From: Beta vulgaris subsp. vulgaris
Taxonomy: Eukaryota; Streptophyta; Magnoliopsida; Caryophyllales; Amaranthaceae
Length of the DNA stretch: 64,000 nucleotides
Direction: 5' to 3'
Assembly: GCF_026745355.1 (NCBI RefSeq)
Contig: NC_079209.1
Coordinates: 53,503,090 to 53,567,089 of the forward strand
Shown here: positions 13,870 to 25,500 of the stretch, piece by piece
Layout: each line of letters opens with the position of its first letter
How positions within the stretch are numbered: the first letter of the stretch is position 1
Program-made: the position numbers and the translations under genes
The notes under the pieces: model-generated
What the model was told of the DNA's origin: nothing
Seen by the model: the letters and a program-made list of their open reading frames with translations, nothing else
The model's database searches: none

Positions 13870-14180
13870 CAGTGTGTTTGGTTCATTTTTAGTAAAGGAA
13901 AGAAAGGGAAGAGAAAGGAAGGGAAGAGAAAAGAAAAGAATGGAAGAGAAAGGAAAAAAACCTTAAATTTTCTTGTTTGGTATAAATTTTCTCTTTCCTT
14001 TCGCATTCCCCCGCTTTTGGGAGGAAAAGAGAGTGAAATTTTATTAAAGAGTATTTCCTTCCAATTCCTCCCATTTCCTTTCACTTAATTTCTTTTTTTA
14101 ATAAACCAAACATTGGAAAGTAATAAATTTCCTTCCACTTCCTTTCTTTTCCTTCCAAATCCTTTCTACCAAACAAACTG
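13870..14180. mobile_element. MITE with CAGTKTGTTTGGT terminal inverted repeats
   Basis: The left end reads CAGTGTGTTTGGT and the right end is its near reverse complement ACCAAACAAACTG. The flanks show TAA on both sides, a possible 3-bp target duplication as in Tourist/PIF-Harbinger MITEs. The interior is a purine-rich arm facing a pyrimidine-rich arm (AAAGGAAAGAAAGG against CCTTTCTTTTCC), so the whole can fold back. There is no coding capacity. Confidence 0.6.
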
Positions 14181-14425
14181 TAAAATTTATACCAACAGAA
14201 AAACCACCCTCATCCTCTTTTGCTTTTCTGATATCACCCAATCCCCCATAGCCAAGAACCTCCAAATACATTCCATTTCCAAGGCCTTGTTCGGCAATAC
14301 TTTTTTGGTAGCGGATAGGAGTTAGACAAAGCCAAACAGGATTACAAATAAAAAGACGAGGAAAATTGAACAAAACACTACTATGTAATTACTTCACAAT
14401 AAAAAGATTAATAATGTTTGCTTTT

Positions 14426-14537
14426 TGTTCTCCCCAACTTATTTTCAATTCAGTTCAATTCAACTCTAGACAATATTTTTACTCAAACATATCACTATTC
14501 AATTCAGCAGGTTTTAAACCAAAGAGAACAGGCCCTA
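14426..14537. mobile_element. Short MITE, TGTTCTC family, copy 1
   Basis: An AT-rich element with phrases TTCAATTCAGTTCAATTC, ACAATATTTTTACTC and ATATCACTATTC, ending GAGAACAGGCCC. The same phrases recur at 35400-35555, and an inverted relative lies at 58972-59129, so it is a repeated family in this window. It has no coding capacity. Confidence 0.55.
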
Positions 14538-14738
14538 AAGTTACAAAACGTATCAGCATTGAAACTTAAAAGTTGATCGTAATCTCATAGAAATACTCCA
14601 TTAAGCAAGAATAACATCTCATCAACAGAAAATTGTCGAAGCTCCACAAAACTTCAATTACCAAAAATTCTTAAATCTAAAATCCAAAAAAAAAAAAAGA
14701 TAGGTAAGGCACGAGCCCTGAGCAAAGGAGCATCCACC

Positions 14739-15541
<803 letters not shown>

Positions 15542-15589
15542 CTTTGCTGGTTCTGGTTCTGGTTGTGGTTCTGCTACGATGAAATGGCG

Positions 15590-15740
15590 GAGGAACCCTA
15601 AATCTAAATGGAAAATGAAACCCTAAACTTCAAATGATTTACTTTTCTAAAACCCCATTTACTGGGCTCCATCTTATTGGATTCGCACTTCATGTGTTGG
15701 ACTTGGACAGTTGGACCTAACACCTATTTTATATTGGGCT
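15590..15740 (-). promoter_or_regulatory. RPL39 promoter elements: telo-box and site II motifs
   Basis: AACCCTAAA occurs at 15594-15602 and AAACCCTAAA at 15618-15627. These are plant telo-box matches close to the start of a ribosomal protein gene. TGGGCT occurs at about 15662 and 15735, matching the site II element (TGGGCY). This pairing is well known upstream of plant translation genes. Function here is inferred from position and motif only. Confidence 0.6.
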
Positions 15741-16260
15741 TTGCTAAACGACGCCCTAGATTTTCCTACTAACGCCCTAAATACAGTATTTTTATACTTC
15801 GTATTTTTTTTCTCTCTCCTCCCCTTAACCCCTAAGGCAGTGATGATTTTTTTTACCCTCCCTCACCAGTCACCACTCCCTCCACATTGCCACACCACCA
15901 CCGCCGCTGCCGCCACCACCACCACATCCTGACAGACACCTTTAATTTTTTCCTTTGATCTCTCTGTTTTTTCTCCCTGTTGATTGAACGCCGTATATAT
16001 TTGTTTAATGAACTAGATCCCTCTGTTTTATACAACCCAAAGGAATCTAGTTCCATTAAATCAATGCTAGTGCAAGAGATGTGATTTACAGATGCAACCA
16101 TGACAATTCTGCAATATTCAGAAGTGTAAAAAATGAAGCAAACTTTAGAAGGATATTTATGGCTGTTCAAATGTAGCTTTTTTTCATAAACAGGGAGAAA
16201 AATCAGGAAGCAAACTCATAAAAATCTCTCTGTTTTTTCTCCTTTTTTTTTTGAAATTAA

Positions 16261-16394
16261 GAAGGGGAGGCGTCCTTGGTGGACGCCCCACCACCGGTGG
16301 CGGCGTCCTTGGCAGGCGCCTCACCACATGGTGAGGCGCCTGCCAAGGACGCCGCCACCGGTGGTGGGGCGTCCACCAAGGACGCCTCCCCTTC
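16261..16394. repeat. Perfect palindrome, 66-bp arms, 2-bp spacer
   Basis: Bases 16261-16326 and 16329-16394 are exact reverse complements, separated by CA. The arms are strongly GC-rich in an AT-rich neighbourhood. They contain the smaller palindrome CCACCGGTGG and repeats of GCGTCCTTGG. Poly(A)/poly(T) tracts border the structure. Confidence 0.95.
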
Positions 16395-16417
16395 TTTTTT
16401 TAAAAAAAAGTTCAAAA

Positions 16418-16551
16418 AAATAAGGGGGCGCCCACAAGGACGCCCCACCACCGGTGGAGGCGTCCTTGGCAGGCGCCTCACCATGTGGTGGAGCGCCTGC
16501 CAAGGACGCCTCCACCGGTGGTGGGGCGTCCTTGGTGGGCGCCCCCTATTT
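16418..16551. repeat. Second GC-rich near-perfect palindrome, related to the first
   Basis: The arms meet at CACCA-TG-TGGTG and share GGCGTCCTTGGCAGGCGC and CCACCGGTGG with the preceding palindrome. The match between arms is broken by only a few substitutions and one-base indels, for example CGCCTCACCA against the complement of TGGTGGAGCG. It lies about 24 bases after the first palindrome. Confidence 0.9.
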
Positions 16552-16769
16552 TTTTTAAAAAAAAAAAAGTCCAGAAAAAGGGAGAAAAACAGAGATGCCG
16601 GAACTCGAAAAGGTGTCGCCGGAGGAAGGTCCTTGCCGCGCAAATCACCACTGCTCCTCACCGGAATTAACCTTATCGCCGGAGATACTCGCCGGAGATA
16701 CTCGCCGGAATTCTTCTTCTCGCCGGAGTATGAGATTTTTGCACATGTTTGTTGATGGAAAGTGGTGAT

Positions 16770-16822
16770 GAGAGTGAAAGAGAGTGGGAGTGGGAGAGTG
16801 GGAGAGTGGGAGGGTGGGAGTA
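16770..16822. repeat. GAGAGTGGGA minisatellite
   Basis: Imperfect tandem copies of GAGAGTGGGAGTGG-like decamers inside the right arm of the Mutator-like element. Confidence 0.7.
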
Positions 16823-17031
16823 TAAGAATACACAAATACAAATCTATGTATTTATACAGGGCGTTAGTATGAAATTCTAGGGCGACGTTTAGCAAATGAG
16901 TTTATTTTTGGACTCTTTATCAATTGTTCCACAAAATGCAACTATATGCTTTATTTTCTTCAACTGTTTCTTTTATAAAATTAAACTTAATTTCATTCTT
17001 TTATTACAAGTTATATAAAATGTTCAATTTC

Positions 17032-17033
<2 letters not shown>

Positions 17034-17090
<57 letters not shown>

Positions 17091-17106
17091 CATTATTATT
17101 ATTATA
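17034..17106. repeat. (TTA)n microsatellite
   Basis: More than twenty TTA/ATT units with one interruption (TCA). A simple sequence repeat in intergenic DNA. Confidence 0.97.
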
Positions 17107-17218
17107 AAAACAACATTATATGTAGACGACTTAATTAATTTTATAAACAATAATTGAAGATGGAGCTAGTTAAGTCGGTTAATAAAAATCTTTAGCAACT
17201 AGTTTCATGATAAGTTCA

Positions 17219-17528
17219 GGCCTTGTCTGGTTGACAAAACAAATCATGGGAAGTGCAAATTCCTAGGAAGTAGAAGTATATAAAGTTGTTTGGTTGGCAA
17301 AATCATGGGAATTTGCACTTCCTAGGAAGTTCTACTTCCCACACAGTGGGGGAAGTTGCTTACCTAGTCTCCCCTAGGTAAGTGCCACTTCCCATAATTC
17401 CATCTTCCCATAGTCTACCAAACAATTTTGTTTACTTCCTAGGAAGTGAAATTTCATGGGAAGTGAAATTTCATGGGAAGTGAAAAAGCAAGGGAAGATC
17501 AACTTCCCAAGTGCAACCAAACGATACC
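17219..17528. mobile_element. MITE with GGYMTYGTYTGGTTG terminal inverted repeats
   Basis: The left end is GGCCTTGTCTGGTTG and the right end, reversed, is GGTATCGTTTGGTTG; TCA flanks both sides. The interior repeats TTCCTAGGAAGT and GAAATTTCATGGGAAGT in both orientations, giving a strong fold-back. No coding capacity. It resembles Tourist or hAT-type MITEs. Confidence 0.6.
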
Positions 17529-17582
17529 TCAGTACAACAAGCTAGATTACCTTGAAAGATTTCACAAAATTTCATACCTAAA

Positions 17583-17895
17583 CTAGTTTTTAGGCCCGAG
17601 CTATGTCCCGCGTAATTATACCTTTCATTTATTAATATCTATACTAATATATTAAAAGGCATTCCTAGACAAGGAACGTGCCACGTGTCGCTCTCCATGT
17701 TTGAATCCATATAATTCGCATACAATAAAAAAAGTTGAAAACTGCATTATATAAAATTTGATCTTGTGACTTCAAGCTCATATATTAAAGTTTTAACCAC
17801 TAAACCAAGTCATATTTAGTGTTATCATTTCAAAGCGAAATATAAATAAATGAAAACGCCATTACTCGGGAAGTAGCCCGAAACTGAAAAATATT
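17583..17895 (-). mobile_element. Helitron-like element(s) with opposed ends
   Basis: Read on the minus strand, a 5' end TCTATACTAATA lies at 17895. A 3' end lies at 17583: a GC hairpin phrase (GCGGGACATAGCTCGGGC) followed by CTAG next to T. A second 5'-type end in plus orientation, TCTATACTAATATATTAAAA, starts at 17639, and a further hairpin phrase CGGGAAGTAGCCCG lies near 17870. Two partly nested or rearranged non-autonomous Helitrons of the same family as 45972-46233 best explain this. Exact history is unclear. Confidence 0.5.
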
Positions 17896-18895
17896 AGTAT
17901 AGATTAATATATAAATATTTTACTTTGAAATAATAGCATCAAGTATCTATTTTTGTGATCTCGAGATCGAATCTTACCTAATGCATTTTTCTATTTTTTT
18001 AGTGTATGTAGATTACATAGCATAAAATAATCCAAGCAAAGGCGTCACATGGAATTGTTCCTGGCTTAAGAACGTCTTGAAAAGTTTGTTATAGATAATT
18101 ATGAATAAGGAACAATAAATAATTGTGGCCTCGTGACTTCATTTCCAAATTCCAGCCAATAATAAAAATGTAGGTGTATTGACCATCATTTAATTTTATT
18201 TACTTATTGGTGTCATAATTTTCTTACATACCAAATTGGCAAAAAAAAAACTTAAATTTTCATACAAAGTTGGTTATTTGGTTGAATTACTTTCATTGAA
18301 CTCTTTTACAATTGTAAATGTATAAGTAATTTTTGTTTTGCATAAGAGATAGACAATATAGTAGGGTGGACTTTTATAAAAGCGTTGAACATTGTTGTTA
18401 CGTAAATGACTAAAAGAAATACTAACTTTTGGTTAACGACGAAAGTATCATTGAGAGTTGAAACACGTTTTAAAGTTTAGGGGTATCATTTAGAACTTCT
18501 AAAAAGTTGGGGTACAACTGAGAATTCAATAGTTTATAGGCCACAGAAAAATTTAAAAATTAAATAAGATTCACGAAAAAGTTATCTGAAAAGAACGTGT
18601 GCATCAACATGTTAAATAGACAAAAAAAAAGCCAACTTTTCCCTCAAAATTCTAATGCTTACTCAAAATATCTCTATTGAAAAGTTGTACTAATAAAGGA
18701 ACTATTCAAAGTTTGCCAAAAGTACCAGATTTACCCCTTTGATTTCGTAGTACATTTAAAGAAGATTATTATTAGATTCTATTATATTTATTAGATTCTA
18801 TTATATTTGTTATTAGATCGTTATTATAAATTAGTAAAAGGGAGTGTCAGAGTGTCACTAAACACTTGATTCAAGTAACAAAATAAAAATTAGAG
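17896..18895. other. Intergenic AT-rich stretch, no gene seen
   Basis: No reading frame or RNA gene is supported. A short direct repeat ATTAGATTCTATTATATTT stands near 18770-18808. Confidence 0.5.
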
Positions 18896-19340
18896 ATGTT
18901 ATCTTAGATAACCCTAACATATAGCCCTTTTTCCCAAATAACCCCCACATTACTACCACTATCATGAATAACCCTAAATTTGTAATTAAACATGACGAAA
19001 TTACAATTGATTCGACTTTAGATAGGTTTGGTGCCATTTAAGAAGGTTGTTGATGGTTATCCAAAAGGATGTACATTAATTTTGATGCATAATTCAAGAA
19101 TTTTATTTCTGGCAGTAGACCACTAATATGGGGCCAGACCACCTTCTTCAAATTTAATGTCATCAAACAACTTCTTAAATGGTGCCAAATCCATCCAAAG
19201 ACAAACCAAGCTAACACTGTTTGTAATTCCAATTATATTTAATGATAAATTACAAATTTAAAATTATTTGCCATAAGGATGACAATCTAGGGATTATTTG
19301 GAAAAAAAAAACTATATATCAAAGTTATTTGAGATAATAC
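18896..19340. mobile_element. MITE/fold-back element upstream of the phosphoesterase gene
   Basis: The left arm contains TTATCTTAGATAACCC and CCCAAATAACCCC. The right arm carries the diverged reverse complement, GGGATTATTTGG and GTTATTTGAGATAATA. A second inner repeat pair (AAGAAGGTTGTTGATG and its near complement CATCAAACAACTTCTT) lies near 19040-19175. No transposase. It ends about 220 bases before the ATG of the next gene and may contribute to its promoter region. Confidence 0.5.
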
Positions 19341-19562
19341 TAATAAAAATTGTCTCTATTAGCCATGATTTTTTTGTTTTTGGCAAGTCTCTATTGGACA
19401 GGATTAATTTCTATAGAAAATAGCGCGGGAGGGAGAAATGACGGACTTAATGAAGAAATGGTAGTGAGAGCCTGCGGAGTGTTATTGTGGAAACCCAATT
19501 TAATTTTCCAGAATTCATACTCATCAGTCTCTCCCTCCTTTTCCTCCCATTTCTCATCATTT

Positions 19563-22500
19563 ATGCCTTCTTCTGTTCGTATCGCAGTCGTCGGAGACGT
19601 CGTAAGTCCAATTTTCTCTCTCCTCAATCATTCATTTTCACCAACGAACATGTGTATGTACTAATTTGCGCTAATCTTAGGGATTATGAATTTTCATTTA
19701 CTGTTTCCTCAACTTTCTTCTGATTTTTACTTTTGAATTTTCTGCAACTTTTTTTTTTAAGCATGACGACTGGGAACTAGAGGATGATTCCAAGGCCTTA
19801 CAATTTTTACAGGTATATATTTCTCCTGATTTTTTATTTTTATTTTTTTAAAATTTTGTTTCAAATGGATGTTTTATGTGTGTTGATAGGTTTGTAACAC
19901 AGTTAAACCACAAGAATTAGACAATTGTTTGAAAATTGACACAGTATTTGCTTAATTAGACCTAACTTGTTTTCTCTAAACTTAATTTGCTAACACTTTT
20001 CAAAATGGAAGTACTCCATTAAAGTAAGGGATTAGTATTATATGTCATTTTTTCGGCAATTGTGTAATGATCTAGAATGTTTTGCGATAGAATTATGACA
20101 ATTTGATCATATGTGCTTTACAATTTGATCTGTATTTTATGCTAGAGCTAGACTGTTTCGAGGATTTAATGGCTGATGGTTCTGGAATTGTCTATTATCT
20201 AGCTGAAATTGCTCTTTCGGTTATGGTTTAACAAGAAATGTCATTTTGGTTTCCGTGCCAGCTTAAACTGATCTATTCTATTTTTGTTACTAAGTCATGT
20301 GTCGAAGCTAATTCAACAGATTTATAATTTGTCTTCTTTTACTCTTTTTTCTGTTGCTCGATTACATTGTCAAACACATTAATCCAATATTGGGTCAGAA
20401 TTTACTACAATGAGTACAATTTTCTTCATGGTATTTTGTCATACTTCTATGTGCTCAAAATAGTTGCCAAGTATCTTACTTTGTAGGATGATCTTTTCTG
20501 TTGTTCTAATGATTCATGCTGGCAGTTAATATTAAGGCCAAGTCTTCAGCAAGCCTAACCTATATTCGTGTTTCCTGCAGCCGGATTTGGTGCTCTTTAC
20601 AGGCAGGTCTTCTCCCTTATCTCGTTATTTGTAGTAGCAAGCATGCTTTGATGTCCTTGAGGTATATTATCCTAGTTTTTCTGTCTGCTGAGACTGCTGA
20701 CTGGTAAGATATGCTTGCTCAGCAGTTTTCCGTTCCAACTCTTACTTTATTGCCATTTAGTTGGTTCTGACCACTACCTTTTTCTTTTAATTATAAATCA
20801 GGTGACTTTGGCAATGAGAATGTTGAGCTTGTCAAAAGTATTGCAGAGCTTAACATGCCTAAAGCAGCAATACTTGGAAATCATGATTCATGGTTTACTC
20901 GTCAGTTCTCACATAAGTAAGCTCCATTTTAATATTAAGCATGAAAACTATAAATTTAACTTTACAAACTTTATTGGTCTAGTTGCAAATCTGATTTAAT
21001 AGAATCTACTGTGATGCATAATCAAATTTTATATAGTTGTGTGGGGTTAGTCTACTTATTGCACTCTATCTCTATCTTGTAAAGGTGATCAACAAGACTT
21101 CACTTACTTTACTTTCTTATTTAATACTCTTTGTATGTTACCTATAGTAAATGGGAATTAGTGAAGTATATAAGGGAATAGAGTGTGACTTATCTTTTTA
21201 ATTACTTGGAAATTGCCTGTTAAACCTTTCACAACCACCACTAGCAATACTTTCGTTCATGTTGTTTTAATATATATGAGGTATAAATAAAGGACAACTT
21301 ACAACTAATTCAAAGAGCAAAAACTTCTAACTACAATTTGTCATTATACTAATTAACATCCCGTAAGACAACACTATAAGACAAGTCATTACAATCAAAA
21401 TAAGAATGGCCAAACAAATTAACTCACAATTACATATTTGAATAAAGAAATTTCAATAAAAGATATAACAATTAGTCTCATTGACCTCTAGCTCGCCAAT
21501 TGTCTACCATATTCTGAAAAATATTTTTGTAAAATGTCGAGTGGTCTGGTGTATAATAGAATTTTATATACTCAATGTTATTGTCTTCCTCATCCTCATC
21601 ATCAGATTTGTCTTGATAAAAATTCTCAGGAGGCATATATTGCTTTTTTATGTAATAAACATGCCAAGACAATTGACAATGTTTTTTTGAACTAAAACAA
21701 AAAGCTCTTGTAAGAACTCCCTATCTCTTTATTAACTCGAAGCATCAATATACTATGTTTAATGCTCTACAGTGCTTCGTGGTTGGTAAGGACCCTTTTT
21801 CTTATGTAGGTGCAAGGAATTCACTTCCTTAGTATATCCAGCATCATGCACATAATAACATTTACACATCAAAAAACAACATTTGATTTCTTACTCTTTA
21901 TTATATTACCTGATTTTTAAAAAATTTCTTCCAATTTTCTTTGGGAACCTTCATATCATAAGGCCTAGAATAATATCACAGCAATTAGACACCATGTGAT
22001 AAAACCTCCCAACCACGTAATGCACATAATAACATTTACACATCAAAAAACAACATTTGATTTCTTACTCTTTATTATATTACCTGATTTTTAAAAATTT
22101 TCTTCCAATTTTCTTTGGGAACGTTCATATCATAAGGCCTAGAATAATATCACATAGCAATTAGACACCATGTGATAAAACCTCCCAACCACGTAAAAAT
22201 ATAACTTGATTTCATCTTAGGTGATCACAAACATTTATTGCAATGGTACATTTTTGTGTCCGATATTTGTATAAATCTTATATGGTACAAATTCCTTAAT
22301 CATTGTACCATCAAGTGAACCTAACAATTTCAGCAAAACAAATAACATTTTTTAGATGATTTGATGACACAGTCATATTTTAATAAGGAATGAGGTCATG
22401 TAGTATGATTGAATACTTCCACCTATCATCATTGCAATCTTTTGTTATAGGTGAAGGTTCTTCAAGCAATGAGTTCAACTTCAAATTACCCTTCAAGCAT

Positions 22501-25500
22501 AAATGAAATAGTCTACTTACAGTTTCGTCTACTATCCCTGTCCATCTCATACTGTTTACTGAAAGCAAATTGATTGAAACAAAAATGATTGCTGCACAAA
22601 ACATTGCTCTCTATTATCCATATATTTAAGTTAATCAATCTTATTTTTTCAGAGTCTCTTGAAATCTGATAATTGTTGTGAATTATATGATGTTTTATTT
22701 AATGAGCACCACTTTAAATATACCAAAATCACAATGCTAATCTGAGTATTATATATTGAAAGAACTCCAATTCTCTTCTCAAGGAAAGACCAATATGAGT
22801 CTTTTCTTTATATAATTCACCCACATATCTTATTAGACTACAATATCAATTTAGCCATAAAGGCGAGAGAGAAAATTGAGATGGTCTGAGATTTAAGAAA
22901 GAAAGAAAGGTTGAGAGAGAGAGGGAGAGAGAAGGGGGGGGGGGAGGGGAGAGGGACAAGGAGAGAGAGAGGGGGGGAGGGCGGGAGAGAGGGAGAGTAG
23001 GTAGAGAAAGATAAAGTGGGATACACATACTACTTGAAAAGCAATGGAAAAAACGTTGGCAGTTAGGGCGGAGTAGAGGGTGAGCTTTGGAGTAAAAATA
23101 GGAGTAGAGAGAAATGAGGGAGATCAAGTCCGAGTGTGGGAGTAAGGTTTTGGGGTTTGACATAAAATCAAAATGGGGGATCTTTGAAAAGGAAAGTGGT
23201 TAAACAAAATAAGTAAAATGCCTACAAAACACTCATTAAGGGGTTAGAGGGAAATAGGGAATTCAAGTACAAGTTTGGGGAAAGGAGTTTGGAAATGACG
23301 TACAAGCAATGGAAAGAAAATGGAAATCACATCACTGAAAATGCGAACAAAACACTCACTAAGGGGGGTTTAAGTGATTCTTTCCCTTTTTAGATTCCCC
23401 TAACCAAATGCCCCTTTAGCTTTACAAATAGTTGTCATTGCTAGTGTATATGTTTACTTATTGTCGTCTTCCTTTGCATGCTAGGATGAAAGATGGAGTT
23501 CAGGTTCAGCTAGAATGGTAAGTTCTTGCATAGTTGCATCTATCTTTGACACTTTTTGCCTTGATGATTGGCATATATGTAAATCACTTTTGTCGATGCC
23601 ATTAAGTAAATAAGTGAAAGAATGAGAAGCTTGATCGATTTATTTATTTTATTCCTAGTTGCGAGTGAATAGACATATAAAGTTCTATGTAAATTTGCTA
23701 ATTGGAAATATGAAGATGCAACTAATGAAAATTTACCGCTCTTTATGTTGTTTGGACCACTCTTTATGTTGTTTGTATAATACTTCTACTAGAGTAAGTG
23801 CTTTTTCATCTGGGACGGGAGTAAGGACTCCTGTCATGTTCCTGTTATAACTGATGGAATACCAAAGATGGGGATTAAGGTAAAGATTATGTAAATTAGA
23901 GACTCTTGCTGAATAATTTTCACTGTGAAACTAAATGAGGATATCTATACACCCCAATTAAACATCAAATCGGAGTCTCCGAGCATATTTCTTTTATGAT
24001 ACTTTGAGTTGAATATAAACATTTTCCATCATTTCTGAAGGCCTTCCACCATTTGGCTCTGTTGTTTTCAGTAATTAAGCATTCTTAGTTTCCATACTTT
24101 ACTTTTAACTTTCAAGGTCATCAATACAACTTGTCTTTGATAAACGCTTCAATTTCTAAATCATATCAAAATTTCTTACTTCTAGTATCAACCCTATCTC
24201 TTGACTCCTGATCTTACTATCTATAATTAAGGAGATGTGAAACTAAAAGTTAGTGAAATGTGCTTATAACCAATAAGCATTGTGCTGAACTTCATCCCCT
24301 TGAGAGTTCACCATGGGGCAACTGCCTTTGAGTCTCTTACGTCCCCACACCCTTGCGACAAGGAGCTTTTCCATCAGCCTATCATACCAAGAGGTGGCAG
24401 GAGGAGAGCAAACCTTATATTGTTGTAGAGTCATGGTCCACTGTTGTTTGTTATGAACAATCAAAGGAAATTAGGTGGTGATGATGGTTTCTGAACCCTT
24501 GAAGAGTGTTTTATTCCTCTTTCATTGTCTTTCCCTTCCTTTTATTACCCTTCCATGCTTGTCGTATTATTCACATTCCCAACTCCCACAATTCCCGTTC
24601 CTTCCAATTCCCATTCCTATTCCCCATTCCCATTATTGTCATTCCTCCAATTCTCATTATTACCATCCCTCAAATTCTCATTATTACCATTCCTCCCATC
24701 CTCATTATTGCCATTCCTCCCATTCCTATTATCAATTTACCATTCCCGTTTCTACAACTTCTAATCCTATCATCTACATTCGCCATATATGTTCCCACTC
24801 CTTACCTTTACTACCCGTTTGGTAAGTGGTCATAAGTGGTGGTAATGGTAATGTAATTTAGTGTAAATTTGTAAGGGATTTCTAATATCAATGCTCATGG
24901 TAATGAAATTTCATCACGAAACATGCCTTTTCCTTTATAATTTCCATTACCACTTAATACCACCTTCCAAAGTGGTAATGGATGGTGATGAAATCTTTGG
25001 AAAACGGTGGATATTTGGGGATGAGGTAGCACTAACATGGGTAAGACATGGGATTTTTTTTACAAATTATATGACAATGCATTACCCTTACCATTATTAA
25101 TGACCACTAACCAAACGAGCCATTAGATTATACGATAATGCATTACCATTACCACTATTTATGACTATTAATCAAACAAGCCGCTAGAGACTTAAAATTA
25201 TGTGCATTGCATCACCAATTGATTTGCTCCCCAATATTTTGAATAAGATGTGATTTCTATATATTAATCAGCCTTTGTCATTCGAATAGATATCTTAGAC
25301 ATACTACCTAATTACATCAATGGTTTCCTATACCCCTTGTCAACATTCAGTCTAGGTGAAGAGCATGTTGGATACAAGCGGTTGGACTACCCTACGTTGA
25401 AGCTTAGTGTTGTTGGTGGCAGACCATTTTCTTCAGGAGGTAATCAGTTATTCAGGAAGAAGCTTCTGACTGCTAGGTAAGCTATGTTTTTCTTTTTTTA

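Larger units (their letters stand above)
15740..16896. mobile_element. Non-autonomous Mutator-like DNA transposon with internal palindromes
   Basis: Terminal inverted repeats of roughly 55 bases begin TTTGCTAAACGACGCCC on the left and TTTGCTAAACGTCGCCC (reverse complement) on the right. Both continue through CTAGA, a TACTAACGCCCT phrase and AAATAC. No clear target duplication was found. The interior has no transposase. It holds CT/GA-rich arms and two GC-rich palindromes at 16261-16394 and 16418-16551. A related left end lies near 39795. Long terminal repeats suggest a MULE-type element, but the superfamily is inferred. Confidence 0.65.

Noticed and set aside
16257..16895. 212-codon minus-strand frame and 159-codon plus-strand frame in the palindromes
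   Set aside because: They exist because the GC-rich palindromes lack stops; both strands give similar Pro/Gly/Ala/Arg repeats.
21478..21672. 64-codon acidic minus-strand frame in phosphoesterase intron 4
   Set aside because: It resembles a transposase tail in flavour only; too short and with no flanking domain.
22885..23000. Possible CRISPR-like or regular array in the purine tract
   Set aside because: No repeat-spacer structure; it is simple GA/G sequence in a plant genome.
24475..24835. Pro/Ile/His-rich frames in three phases
   Set aside because: All arise from the degenerate 24-bp tandem repeat.
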